Source: Capsaspora owczarzaki ATCC 30864
Taxonomy: Eukaryota; Opisthokonta; Filasterea
Assembly: GCF_000151315.2 (NCBI RefSeq)
Contig: NW_011887303.1
Coordinates: 556,719-620,718, forward strand
Direction of reading: 5' to 3'
DNA length: 64,000 nt
The position numbers and the translations under genes were made by a program. Positions 42,626-55,323 of the stretch are shown in pieces (the stretch's first letter is position 1; each line of letters starts with the position of its first letter). The notes beneath the pieces are model-generated. The model made no database searches, was not told the DNA's origin, and saw only the letters and a program-made list of their open reading frames with translations.

Positions 42626-45600
42626 CTACATGACGACACAGGAGCCCCCAGGACAGAACAACTGGGAGCGAGCGCCATCTCGTTCCGGATTACCCAGCAC
42701 CCGCAATGCTTGCTTGCGGCGCCGTTGGTTGAGTTCTGGTTTGGAGATGAGGTTGGAGCTGTCTGGATTGTCCAGGGCGTAATTTAAGCGTTCGGTGCTA
42801 GCACGAGTGGATGGGGTGTGCTCGCCAGAAGAGTGATGATGCAAGTCCGACGTGGAGGAGGCCAAGCTTGAACTAAACGCGCCAGGTACACGAGCGTCTT
42901 CAAAGTCTAAACCGCCAGGCGCTTCTTCTTCCAGGTGGCCAGGTAAGGGGTCGATGGCGAACGGTGATGAGGTGCCTGCGTCGTTTGCCTCGATGTGCTC
43001 ATCCGTGTTATCCAGCAAACTGGTTCGATCGACAGAGCGGTCTTGCTGCTTGTTTGCGCGGGAACCCAGGAAGCTGCCGCGGTGTACGCTGAGTCTCGAG
43101 CCTCCCGCGACGGAAGCGTCCTTGGCCTTACCGCTCAGCCGCTCAGCACTGCTAGGAGAAGCAGCACTCGGTGAAGAAGGGGCAGCGACAGGTGCTGGGC
43201 TGCTGTTTTTGCGATGCACTGCGAGCAGGAGCGATGGAGCAGAGTTTGGAGACGAAGGAGCGGCTTTCATGGATGGGTTGTGCTGAGAAAATGAACCATG
43301 CGGCTGCACTGGCGAGGCTTGGCCAGCAGGAAAGTCTTCACCCCAACCCATGGAACCGGCGCGACGGTCCGAAACCAGGTTGGTCATTGTGATGCTGCCG
43401 AGACTGTCTGACGAGTCGGAAGCCGTCATGGACAAGGAGTCAAATGGAGCTAACGCCAACGCGCTGTGTCGATGGGATGTGCTCGGCTTTCCAAATGGAT
43501 CGACCAGTGCGTGGTTTTGAGTGGGAGGAGGGAGAGTGGTGGACGGGCTACTTGCGCTATCAGCACTTCCATGACTCGATTGTCGCGTTGCAACAGTCGT
43601 GGACAATCGCAGCGGGTGAGAGGTGTTGCTTTCATTGGAAGGCGAGCCTGCGTTGGCGTGGTGTGGCAAAGTGCCGTGTGCCGGTGCAGCAGTGCCCACG
43701 TCTGGGAATGGATCCGAGTGTCGGAACGAGTTCTTCGAGTCCTGGACGACGACCGCAGCGGAAGAAGACATTGCAGGAACAACCGCCGCACCAGAAGCAG
43801 GGACGGGCGTGGGCAGCAGCGGTAACGAACTTTGCGAGAGCAGCGGGATGTCGAGATTGGGCGTCGGCGCCTGCCGAGCTTCCGGCTTGGTGTCTGCACC
43901 GCCAAGCCGCATGCTAAAGGCCGAATGCGCTGGACTTGGGGCTGACTGGCTCGAGTCCGGTTCAAGCGTTGACTCTGACGAAAGGGCCGTGGCGCTGGGG
44001 GACGATGTGGCGTGTGTGCTTGCGGGCGAGACGCCCACGCTCGCCTGAAGAATCGGGGCTGGCGATGGGGTGCCCGAGAGGTCCAAGCCTAGCGGCACTG
44101 ACGACGCCTTGGCTGACGATGCCACGGGTGTAAATATGTGATTGGTGGGCCGTCCATGGGCTGCGACATACGCTGCATAGGTTGTCGTTGACGGCGACTT
44201 TGCAGCCGCAGTCTCGGCGGAGGCGATGCGTGACGGGGAAGCCGGCGGATCTGCATTGTTGACAACAGCAGAAAGCGGCGAGCCGTTCACGAACGCATCC
44301 GCTGACGGAGTTAAGGACGGCGTCAGTGTTGGGCTTTTGGGGGACGGAGTTGCGACAGGCGATGGTCGGTTGTCAAAGCTAATGGACGCGCTGGACGCTC
44401 GGCGCACAAAGATGGGCGAAGCAAGGCCGCTTCCACTGCTGGCGCCAAACGCCTTGAAGGAGCTGAGCGGTGTGACACGCGTCGCTTTGATGTTGAGCGG
44501 CGCCGAGGCGCCACCCTGTTGCACAGCAGCTGACAAGTGTTGCGCTGAGAGGGACATGCGCGACTTTTGGGCATTCGCACCCAAGGGACTGAACTGGGTG
44601 GCGCTTGACTCATCCTGAGGACTGGCCATTTTTGCAGCGCCGGGCTGATCACTGGACGCCAGCGCAACAATTCCACTGAGAGACGTGCTACGAGGGAATG
44701 TCCCATTCGACATTTTCGAGCTGCTTGGGGCAGAGCTGGCGAGGACAGTCTCGATGGAAGTGTCGGCAGACGATGGCGCTGAAGGCGGAGCAGCGCCCGG
44801 TTGGCGACGGAAGGTGCCGGTTTCGCGCGCCCCCGCCGTGCTGGTTGGCCATTTTGTCGTGCTGTCCAAAGTCAGCGGCGGCGTTGAATCCGACTCGTCG
44901 TCATCGCCGCCGGCTTCCGATGCCTTTTCCTCTTCTTCCGCCTCGTCTTCTTTTGCGTCCTCTTCTGCTCCTTCCTCGTCACTGGCTTCCTCGGCGAAGG
45001 AAGCGACTGCCGGACGTCCGATCAGCGTTAGCGACCCGCGACGCTGTGGCAGCAAGCTCTGGGCCAGACTTGTGACTGCAGGCGCTTGAAGAGGCGCCGG
45101 AGCGGCAGGCGACTCGGACGAATGGTGGTTGTCAAACTCAAAATTGAAAATGGCGTCGGGAGTCATGCTGCGCCGTGGCTGAGGGAGAGGCTGCACGGGT
45201 CCTCGGGTGGATGGAGACTGCGGCGCACTGCCATAGCCTCCGTGGTCTGAAACATCGAGCCGTACGTCCGGCGATGCATGGCCAAGGAATCCCTTGCCGG
45301 CGAGCAGGTGGCTCGCGTTCTTGGACGGCGATGTGCTGATGGACGGGAGATTGGTTGCTTCGCCGAGTCGGCCACCAGCCCCGCCGCTGCTCAAACCGCT
45401 CGACAGTCCACCGGAAAGCGGTGATGGCCCAAGCGACGACGAGTTCAGAGTGTGGGAGCGAACACGAGAAAATCCAGGCGAGCCTAGCGCGCCTGATTCA
45501 GGGGTGCTTGGCTTTCGCGGGGACGCGAACGGCGAGGATGAGGGTGAGGCGTTTCGATTGCGCGAATCGAACAGGCCGCCGCTGGAATTGCGGGCGCTCA

Positions 45601-47005
45601 GACGAGGGGCAAAGCTGCCACTTTCTGATGCAAGTCCTCTGGGCGAAGGCGCGTCGTCCGCACCGTCCTCCTCGAGGCGGGCTCGCAGCTCAATCAATCC
45701 ACTGTCGGTGGATGGAAGCCGGTAGGGTAGCGAGTTTTTCCGCTTCAAATTGTTCAGCATGGGCGGCGGTTTCTTTTGCAACCGCTTCATGTGCTGGTGC
45801 GCGAGCAAGTAGAATGTCGCAGTGACGTGGTCATAGGCGTCGGACGCAAGTGACTTGAGCACAGTTTCGCGATCAATATCAATTTCTTTGAGGCGCTGGA
45901 AGACGAGCTCCTGCTCGTGCGGAGGCAAGTTGGCAATGTCAAAGACGGGTTCCTTGACCTCAATGGGGGTGTCGTCAGCAGCAGTAATCCACGCTGTTTG
46001 CTTGATCACGCTCAGTGACATGCGCTTCGTGGGTTCGACAATCAACATGCCTCGAATGAGGTCTGCGCACTCGCTGGACACGTGAGCGGGGATGGTAAAT
46101 CGTCCTTCCATAATGTGCACGATCGTTTCCGAGGCGCCCGCTTCTTGAAAGGGCAGAGATCCGCACACCATCATGTACAATATGACTCCGAGGCTCCAGA
46201 TATCTGGGGCGTTGAAAAAAATGGGGGAAGGTGGTGGTGGTGGTGGTGGAGCAGAGTGAGATCGTACGTTCAAACCAAATTTCCGGACCAAAAACAAACC
46301 CTCAGCCAAAACTCGAATTAGAGAAAAAAAAAACTTACCCACAGCTGGACCGTCATACTCGTCGCCAAGAAGCACTTCGGGAGGAGAGTATGCGAGCGAG
46401 CCGCACGCGGTTTGCAGCTTTTGCCCTTGCTCGTACGAGTTGGAAAACCCAAAGTCGGTGATTTTGATGGAGCCGCCGCTAAAGAGAATGTTTTCGGGCT
46501 TGAGATCGCGATGCACAATGTGCAGCGAGTGACAAAACTCGATGGCCGACAGAATCTGACGAAAGTACGACCTGGCCACGTCCTCCTCGAGCTTGCCGTT
46601 GCGCGTGATTGTTTCGTAGAGGTCGCCGCCGGCGCCCCATTCCATGATAATGTACAGTTTGGCTGCCGTGTCCATGACCTCAAACAGGCGAATGACGTGG
46701 GGGTGATTGAGGATTTTCATGCACCGCACTTCCTGGAAGAGATGGCGTTTGGCAACGTCGTCGAGCTTTGTCTTGTCGATAATCTTGACCGCGACCTGCT
46801 CGCCCGTGAACACGTGCTCGGCCAGCTTGACAACGGCAAAATGGCCACGTCCGAGCGTTTCCTTAAAGTCATACAATCCGACAAACTCGCCCGAGCTCGA
46901 TCCCAGCGGCCGCATGCCCGGAACGCCCGTTCCGCCAGCGACGCCTTGAGCAGCACCGGTCGAGCCCATCATTCCACCGGCAGCCGCCCCGACACCGCCG
47001 CCGCC

Positions 47006-47037
<32 letters not shown>

Positions 47038-48118
47038 TACTACTATTACTGGCAGTGTTTGCTCCACCACCGGCAGAGTACGGGCGCGAGCTGTTGACCT
47101 TGGCAATTTTGGCGACTGCCTCGGCGTTGACGCTGCTGCTGATGGGCGACTGTGCCGCCAGCAGCGAGGCCATCGTTGGAGACGCCAAGTTGGAGGATGA
47201 TGGAGACGGCGTGGACGACGAAGGGCCCGCTGCTGATGCTTGGGCAGTCATCGAGGATGGAGGATGCAGTGGAGCAATGGAGGAGCTCCGGTCCCGCGTC
47301 GGCCGCTGGTGAGCGTCGCCCGTGGATGCCAGTGTGATATTCGCTCCACGGGATGCCGATGCCAGTGCGGACGGAGGCACAGCAGCAGCAGCAGCAGCAG
47401 CAGGAGCGGTGGCAGACGGAGCGGTCGGCTCGGGCTCGGCAGCGCCTGACGGTGCAGCACTGGCAGCAGTCCCTCCCAGAGACGCAAGCAAGCTGGCTCC
47501 AGACCCAGCTGATGCGAGGACGGGCGAGCCGGACGCAGACGAAGGGGAAGAGCCGGCAGCAGCTGCAGCAGCGACTGGGCTACCCGACATGACTGCTGCT
47601 GCTGCTGCTGCTGCACCAACTCCAGCAGACGATGCAGACGATGCAGCCGACGCTGGTGTCGATGTCGATGTCGATGTCGATGTCGATGCTCGTGCAGCGA
47701 TGGCGGCCTGCTCAATGCTCTCTGCAGCGGCAATCGCCTCTTCGTCCTCTTCCTGCAGCTGCGACTTGCTTGTCGTCCTCCGCCGCCGTCGCGATGCTGT
47801 TCCTGCTGTTGTTCCTGTTGGTGCTGATGCTGGTGCTGATGCTGAGGCGGTTGTTGGCTCTGTGATTGGATTGTCGCTGAACGAGACGGTTGCTTTGCGT
47901 CTCCTGCTGCTGGCTGTTGGCGAGGCGAGCAAGCTGCCCACCGCTGCTGCTGCTGCTGCTGCATCGTCACTGCTGATCGATTGAGACTGAGTCGCAGCAG
48001 CAGCAGATGGGACGGATGCCGGTCGCTGCTGCTCAGCTCGAGCCGCGCCATCCTCGCTCTCCTCGTCCTTCTCCTCAAAGACGGTCAGCGACGGGGCTGC
48101 GGATGCGTGTCCAGCCAT
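42626..48118 (-). CDS. SNRK: SNF-related serine/threonine kinase (SNRK)
   Basis: Two exons (46339-48118, 42626-46203) encode about 1,785 residues, against 765 in human SNRK. After a Ser/Ala-rich leader of about 400 residues comes the kinase: GRGHFAVVKLAEHVFTGEQV, VAVKIIDKTKLDD, LFQEVRCMKILNHPHVIRLF, the catalytic loop HRDLKPENILF, DFGFSN, CGSLAYSPPEVLLGDEYDGP and DIWSLGVILYMMVCGSLPFQ. A UBA-like segment follows (DRETVLKSLASDAYDHVTAT). All catalytic residues are present. These blocks match SNRK rather than AMPK or MARK. The roughly 1,050-residue tail is Ser-rich and disordered and ends in CVVM, a CaaX box. The intron at 46204-46338 is 135 bp, a multiple of three, and free of stops. The start at 48118 (MAGHASAAPS) is preferred; upstream codons look like untranslated T-rich leader. 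Confidence 0.9.
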
Positions 48119-48486
48119 TTGTGGTGTTTGGTGCACGTCGCCCACACTCCCCGCGCTTTTGGTTGGCTGTTTGTTGTGTTGCCTGTGTTGACGGATGAAG
48201 AAGAAGCTGTGGGGTCGAAGAAAAGGGAGAACAATTGAAAAAGAAAAAAAAATGAATGGAGTTGCATTGGGATTTTGTGTTTGTGTTTGGTGGTGCATGT
48301 TCACAAACGCAAAACGCCGGAACACCGGTTCAAGTTGTAAACAATGCAGAAAAGGGCCTGCGAGTGAGTACTGGCGAGAAATGGAATCGGAACTCATGAA
48401 GCTTCTACGTGAAAAACCAAGAAAGTGCAGTTTGGACAAAACAAAAAGAGGGCTGCATTTGCATCTTGTAGAAAAACGAGGCCCAT
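48119..48486. other. Upstream region of SNRK / 3' flank of DDX47
   Basis: About 370 bp between two same-strand genes. It has a T-rich run on the coding strand just upstream of SNRK (near 48238-48252). No gene is supported. Confidence 0.5.
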
Positions 48487-50957
48487 TTAACGATAGCCAC
48501 GACCACCGTTGCCGCCACGACCTCCGCGCGAACCACCACGACCTCCGCCGCGGCCGCCGCCCTCCGAGCGCGGCTTCTTGTGCAGGTGCTTGCCAATATT
48601 GTGTTGTCGCTCTTCCGTGTCGTCGTCTCGGTCGTGTCCGCGTCGTTTGCCATTTCGTGGATCGTTCTCATCTCGCATTTGCTAAAGATAGAATTGAGGC
48701 GGGGGGGGGTGGAAGAAGCGGAGCAACGTGAGCCAAGCAGAAGAACTCGCCTTCCACAAACCCAAACCCAAAGCAACTTACAGTGATGGCCATCCGCTGA
48801 GCTTCGCTTGTGCGCTCCAACAACATCAACACTTGCTCTTCTTCGCTTTCGTACAACTCCATCTTCTTGTTGATCAGCTGTTCGATGCGCTGGAAAAGCT
48901 CAACGTCGTACCTAAAGACCCAAAGCAAAATACATCAGATGTTGGGATCGCGCATATTAAAATTGAAACGCAACAAAACACAAATCTCCCCCAACTTACT
49001 GAGTAACCATTGTGATGCTCCTGCCAGACCGGCCTGCACGGGCCGTTCGACCAACGCGGTGAATATAATCCTTGGAGTGGGTGGGAATGTCGTAGTTGAT
49101 GACCAAATCAACGTGCGGGATATCGAGACCACGGCTCGCAACGTCGGTGGCCACCAAAATGGAGCGAGACTGCTCCTTGAACTTGTTCAGCGCACCGAGA
49201 CGCTTGGGCTGAGTAAGCTGGCCGTGCAGTGGAATGGCGGGGAAGCCGAGGTTGCGCAACATGAGCGCCACTCGCTGCGCATTTGCGCACGTCATGGTGA
49301 AAATGATGGTCGAGTTGCCGGCAAGTTGGTTGAGAGCGTACGTCAAATAGCAGTCCTTGAAGCGCGCTGGAATGAAGAGGTACTGCTGAACCAATGTGCC
49401 GACCGTTTGATATCTGTGTACATTTTTGCCAGCGACAGGTTTGTGAATGAGCAGATGGAGGGATCGAATGAGCAGATGGAGGGATTGATCGTCAAACCAC
49501 CACCAACAACCACAAGCAAAACCCAAAACGCAACAAATCACATCAGTTTGTCGTCCAAAACTGCTTACTTGGTGGCCACTTCGATCTTGACAGGATTGCG
49601 CAAAGAGGCACGCTGCAATTTGGCAACCTTGCTGGTCATCGTTGCCGAGTAGAGGTAGGTGTTTCGCTCCTTCGGAATGGCCTTCAGGATTTTGTCGACT
49701 TCTTCTTCGAAATCCATGTTGAGAATGCGATCAGCTTCATCCATGATCTGGCGGCGGCGCACCGCATGGGCAGCAAAATGACGAAAACAAAAACAAAAGC
49801 GATGAGCACAATGGAAGAAAGCAGAAAAACCTGCTCGCAATCCCGATTCTCACCAAAAACTTGAGGTTGCGCAGAGAAAAGCCTTTGGTGTTTTCCAAGT
49901 GGTCCACAATGCGACCAGGGGTAGCGATGAGAATGTGCGGCTTCTTGGACAGGGCAATGGCTTGGGTGGTCATGTCCATGCCACCAACAATAACGCAGCA
50001 CTTGACGCCGATCGTCGAGCCCAACGCTTCAAATTGCTCTGAAATCTGGTATGCGAGCTCACTGCAAGATGGTTTTGGGGAGTGAGAATCATATTCGCGC
50101 AAAAAACAAAGCAATTTGGCGCATCTTACCGTGTCGGTGTCAAAATCAGCGCAAACAGAGGCTGTGGCTTCTCCAGCAGCTTCTGCAGGACGGGAAGGGC
50201 GAATGAGGCAGTTTTGCCCGAGCCGGTCTCGGCCAGGCCGATAATATCGCGGCCAGTGAGGGCAACCGGAATGGACTGTCGCTGAATTGGTGTCGGAGCT
50301 TTGAATCCCATTCGGGAGCACGCCTCCACCAACGATGGCACAATACCCTGAAAGCAAAACACAAAATAGAACAGTCATAGCAAAGACACAGGGATGGAGG
50401 GCGGGGGGGGGTGGTGGTGGAAACGAAGCGCAATGAGTGTTCAAGTCTGAGCAACTGAGCGCTTTTGAATGTGTCAGGCGTGTGAATTGCCTCGATCGAC
50501 CTACAAGTGCCTGGAATGTCGTTGGGGCTTCCTCTGCCTGCTCTTCCCCTGCAGGTGCGGTGATGACGCGAGTGGCAGCCTCGTCATCGTCCTCAGCTTG
50601 AGCTTCGTCGTCGTCGTCGTCCAGTTCCTCGTCGCCGTCTTCGAAGGCTTCTTCATCGTCAATGTCTTCATCGTCAATGTTTTCATCGTCTTCCATGTCT
50701 TCATCGTCGTCGTCCTCGTCGTCGTCGTCGTCCGAGGCTGGTCGCTTGCTTCCACGTGGAGCAGCGGTGCTCTGGCTCGCAACGCCGCCGCGTGCACCCA
50801 CTCCGCCATTCGCAGGGCGCGCGTCACGCTTGGCAACACCACCGGCAGCAGACGCAGCAGCGGCGGGGCGCATCGAGGGAGCAGCCTTGCCGGGCGCTGG
50901 CTTTGCGACGCGGGCAACTGGAGCGGCGGATTTCGGCTTGTTGGTGAACTTGCTCAT
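48487..50957 (-). CDS. DDX47: DEAD-box RNA helicase DDX47 (Rrp3)
   Basis: Seven exons (50505-50957, 50130-50347, 49854-50061, 49569-49747, 49000-49413, 48782-48911, 48487-48681) keep frame and give 598 residues, against 455 in human DDX47. Helicase motifs in order: Q motif [14 protein letters not shown], motif [51 protein letters not shown] in [36 protein letters not shown] and [13 protein letters not shown]. The block [20 protein letters not shown] distinguishes DDX47/Rrp3 from other DEAD-box proteins. It acts in nucleolar 18S rRNA maturation. Extra parts are an Ala/Gly-rich then very acidic N-terminus ([18 protein letters not shown]) and a C-terminal RGG tail, both typical of nucleolar proteins. 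Confidence 0.95.
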
Positions 50958-51243
50958 TGGAACTCGCAATAAGAAAAAAAAATGAATGAGCCAGACCATG
51001 CTATGGTACTGTATCATACAGTAGATCGGTATGGGGTGGTTAGAGCGACAGGCGCAGTGCTATTGGGAAATCACTGAAGGAGAACGACCCAGCTGAGCTC
51101 AGAAATGGCAACAACCCCCACGACGCTCAGACTCTACATTTAATGTGCTGGACCTTGACAAAGAAAGATTCAACATTATCATGCGACCAAAATCATGCAA
51201 CTATTTACAAAAGCAAACGCTCTCAGAGAGCAAAAGTGGCCAT
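50958..51243. other. DDX47 promoter side and LRR-A 3' flank
   Basis: Under 300 bp between same-strand genes. An A-run lies near 50975-50982. No gene seen. Confidence 0.4.
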
Positions 51244-54200
51244 CTACACGAGCAACGCAAACATTGCCGCAACGGCTCCAAGGGCGGCCAGACTGGGAAG
51301 TGCAGCGGCATTCAGACCAGGAGCACTGTTTCCGGCGATATTGGCGCCAGAAGGTGCGACAATCGAACCAGAAGGTGCGACAACGGCACCCGAGGACGCC
51401 CCAGGAACGACCGACGGCGGGCTAGTCAGGCACAGATTGTTCGTGTCGCAGTACAGGCAGTTTGCATCACAGCAAGAGGTAGATCCAGCATCGTAGCAGG
51501 TAGCACATGCGGGGTCGCAAGCTAAGAACACGTTCGAGACAGAGAACAACGGTGAGCAGACTGCGAGTTCAAACCGAAAAGTCGGTGCGATATTTTGTGG
51601 ACGTACGCAACGGGTCCTCGGCCGTGCCAAAGGTGCTCGGAGGTGCCGCGGCGCCAACAAACTCGTTCGGCACAAGGCTCACAAAGGTCAAGTTGTTCAA
51701 GCCAACGAACAGACCGGGAGGCAGCGTAGTCAGCTTGGTCGAGCTCAAGTACCTAGCAAATGTTGTCTGCTGAGTCAAAGTGCCCACCCAACGAGCATTG
51801 TGTGGCCCACGAGCTAGCCTTACAGGGAGCTCAGGCTTTGCAAACCATTAAAGACGTTCGCGTCGAGCGTTGCGATTGGAGTCGAGTCCAGGTACCTGAC
51901 AGAGAGAGTGCTCATCAATATTCCATTCTTGTAGACCGTCCATGCTCAGCTCGAACGGATTGCTTACAGCGTTTCAAGATCAACAAGGCCAGTGAACCAA
52001 CTCGCGGTCACGGTGGTGATCTGCGTGTAGCCCAAGTCCCTGCTCCCCCAAATACAAAACACTCCATGAATAACGCGGTGAAGGAGCATGCACACAAAGC
52101 TCAAAGGCGCGTACAAATAGGTCAGTTCTTTCAGGCCAGCAAAGGCGTTTGACGAAATTGCCGACAGCGACGTGTTGTACAAGCTCCTGGTGACAGAAAG
52201 CATTCAAAAACAACAACAACCGTGAGCAGCGAAGCCGCGAGCCACTCTCGCATCATCCAAGTCACTCACAAAAGCTCAAGCTCAATCAGGCCGCCAAACG
52301 TAGTGTCGGAAACGCTTGTAATCGCCAGGTAGTCCAAGTACCTGCCATACACAATCAGCAAAGTGAGAACACTGTGGAAGCGCCGTCGCTGTCACAAGAC
52401 CTCATTTTTAGTTTACAGATTCTCAAGATCAACGAGCGCGCTGAACGCATTGTCTGGAACAGTGTTGATGAGCGTGTTATCCAGATACCTGCGGAAACGT
52501 GGACAAGGCCATTTCAGCGCAGTTAGCCTTCAAACTTGGGTCCAAACCCACTTTACGCGTTAAAACTCACAAAGTTTCAAGGCTGGTGAGACCAGAGATT
52601 TGGGTAACAGGAACTGCATTGATCTGAGTTGATCCAAGATCGCTGTTTTCACGGAAAGGTCAGTAACTAGGCAATTGTGCAGCAACTCCACACGCTCTCT
52701 GGCATACAGGTATTCCAGCAGCGTCAGTCCAGCGAAGGCAGCGTCCGAAACGGAATTCACTGACGAGTTGTAAAAGCTCCTGAAACGTGACCAGATTCGT
52801 GAGCGACTCTGAACATGCCTTCTCTTCACAGCGATGGTTTGATTCAAGCTTACAGGCTCAGGAGATTCACCAGGCTGTTGAAAGCATTGTCCGAAATCGA
52901 GGTGATTGGAGTGTTGTCAAAGAAGCTGGCAAGTTGCAGAAACGGAAAAGTAAGCGTGCTTGTTTGTACAAATAACACGAACCGCAATTGTTGATCATAC
53001 AGCGCCTGCAGAGCGGCAAGGACGGTAAATGAACCGCTTGGAACGGCAGTGAGCTGAGTCGAGCTCAAGTGCCTATCGTGAGTTGCATCAGGTGAGCAAA
53101 GCGAGAACCAGCAAGGGTAGGCTCATATCATTTGTTTCTTGGCTTACAAGGATTGAAGCTGAGTCAAGGAGGCGAACGCGTTGTTGGCAACGTTTGTGAT
53201 CGGGGAGCCGTCCAAGTCCCTGATTTCAGACACAAAAAGGTTGGTTGTGAGAGGGCGAATTGCACACAGGCAACTCCGTTTCTTTCAAAGCCGCCGCCTT
53301 CTTACAGATACGTCAAACTCGAGAGCCCATCAAACGCATTGTCCGGAAGATCTGTGATTTGCGGAGACCTCAAAGTCCTGTTGGGGTAACAAAGGCATTT
53401 TCCTACGGTCAATCTCGCGATTGCTTCTAGGCTCCATTGCTATTGCCCGCGTCACACTTACAAAAACTCCAAAGTGCGAACGAGCGCAAGTGAAGCAGTC
53501 GGGATACCCGTGACGAGAATCGATGACAAATGCCTGCGACAACGCAGTTGAGGTCAGTCGCCAGGTTCAATGCTCGTCAAAACTGTTCGAATCATACAAT
53601 GACTGCAAGGAGCTGAGGCCACCGAATGCGTTGCTCGAAATGGTTGTAATGGGGCACGAGTCCAGGTCCCTAGAGCCAAACGAATTCAAGGTTAGCACGC
53701 CGTTGAAAAGGAGACGGCACTCACACACGCACAAAGCTGGCAAATCGCTTCCTTACAAGTAAAGCAATGTTGTCAGACCATTGAAACTGAGATCGGGAAG
53801 CGAAGCCACCTTGGCATTGGACATGTACCTACCCAAGAGCACAATCGAGGTCGACAGTCAAATTGCTTGGGAAAGCATGGCAGAAAGTATCCAAAGAAAC
53901 AGGTCAGCGACTCACAAGTACTGAAGACTCGTCAGAGCGGCAAAGGCGGTCGTGGGGATTGCGGTCAGTTCAGTATACGAGACGTCTCTGTGAGCAACTC
54001 AAACGGCGTGACGGCAGCAGCACGGTGAGAAACAGTCTCGGCTTTCCCCCCTGTAAAACAAGCGCTCGTCACTACGCCGTACAGAGACACTAGCTGGGAC
54101 GCGCCGGTAAATGCGCTGTCAGTGATGGCATTGATCGGGCAGCTGTTCAGATCGCTGGACAAACAAACGGTAGGGTCAGCCAAATATGAAACTAGACTGC

Positions 54201-55323
54201 GTTTCAGTGACGCCTGAGGCTTACAGATACTGCAGGCTAGAAATGCCGGCGAGCGCGTTGTCGGGAATGCTTGAAATCAAAGTGAATCCCAAGTAGCTGC
54301 AAAGTTCCGTCAGATGTGCCAACGCACTGCCACGCGTCAAGCTCGCAAGACACGTACAGAGACTGCAGGGAAGTCAAGCCATTGACAGCGTTGCTTGGAA
54401 TGGCTGTCAGCAAGGTCAAACTCAGATCGCTACGAAGCAAACGGGTGAGACGGGGGAACCTCGACTTCCCTCGTAGATCACACGCATCGATCCGGCGTAC
54501 ATTGTGTTCAGGGAGGTCAAGCTGGTGAACGCGTTGTCGGGAAGGCTTGCAATCGAGGTATTCACGAGGCGGCTGGCAGAAAAAACACCATCAACTAGTG
54601 AGCACGACATGAGACAGCATTTGAACTGTCTCAACCGAGATCTTACATGTGCTGCAAGGACGTCAGGCCTGCAAAGGAATTGACGGTGACGGTTGCAATG
54701 GGGCAATAGTCCAAGTACCTAAGCAGCAGCAGCAGCAGCAGCAGCAGCGAATGCACATGAGCCAAGCCAACCGCGAGCAATCAAAACACAAATGTCTGAT
54801 CCGAACAAACTCACAAGAACTGGAGCGACGGGAGCCCTGCGAATGCGTTGTCCGGAATGCTTTTGAGCAGCGTAAAGCTCAGGTCACTACAAGCGCGCGT
54901 TCCCACATACGTTCCAAGGCAAAGAGGTGAGCATGAATCTCATGACACACTGATCGTGGTGGCTGCTGTGACGTACAGGCTTTGAAGAATGGTCAGGCCG
55001 GCAAACGCGTTCGGTGCAATGTCCGCGATTGAAGTTCCAGACAAATCACTAGTTTCAAGGAGAGGAGCTCATGAGAAAACGTTTCAAGTTGCCAACGTCA
55101 ACAAGAGAACCAGATTTGACCAAGCGTACAGGGCGACAGTGTTTGAGGGGATGTTGGTTGGAACGGTGGTGATGGTGCTCGAGCAGTTGCTGACGAACGA
55201 GTTCTGGCAAATGCACACGGTGCATGCGTCCTCGGCGTAAACAGGTTTCATTGACGTGCACGCAAGTAACACCCCGAGCAGGATGAATGCGCGACCTCCA
55301 GCCGCCAAATTGAGCTTCATCAT
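51244..55323 (-). CDS. Secreted, probably GPI-anchored LRR protein A: 22 consecutive 72-nt LRR exons
   Basis: Twenty-five exons join perfectly into 733 residues. The first exon (55130-55323) holds a signal peptide and a Cys-rich N-cap (DACTVCICQNSFVSNCSSTI then TTVPTNIPSN). Then come 22 exons of exactly 72 nt, from 54977-55048 down to 51824-51895, each one 24-residue LRR of the form LDLSxTxIxxIxxNAFxGLT followed by xLxS. A C-cap exon follows (51607-51752; YLSSTKLTTLPPGLFVGLNN, LVPNEFVGAAAPPSTFG). The last exon (51244-51521) carries a Cys cluster (CDPACATCYDAGSTSCC then CDANCLYCDTNNLC), a Pro/Ser stalk and a hydrophobic end LAALGAVAAMFALLV with no cytoplasmic tail, as in GPI-anchor signals. 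It is likely a cell-surface recognition or adhesion protein; the ligand is unknown. The paralogue lies immediately upstream. Confidence 0.92.
51824..55048 (-). repeat. 22-unit single-LRR exon array (72-nt exons)
   Basis: Exon starts (low coordinate) are 51824, 51968, 52115, 52270, 52417, 52571, 52708, 52854, 53001, 53148, 53306, 53462, 53598, 53757, 53916, 54083, 54225, 54358, 54501, 54647, 54815 and 54977. Each exon spans exactly 72 nt, starts one base into a codon and ends two bases into the next, so all are phase-matched. The introns between them are 61-96 bp. Donors read CTGTA/CTGTG or similar, and acceptors end in AG before the YL/DL codons. Confidence 0.92.

Noticed and set aside
46204-46338. 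45 extra residues in the SNRK kinase domain
   Set aside because: The segment has perfect GT...AG borders and interrupts the invariant PAV-DIWSLGV junction, so it is an intron rather than a coding insertion.
48119-48439. N-terminal extension of the SNRK frame
   Set aside because: The residues are Phe/Ser-rich and low in coding character; the ATG at 48118 gives a plausible start and lies at the edge of the T-rich leader.
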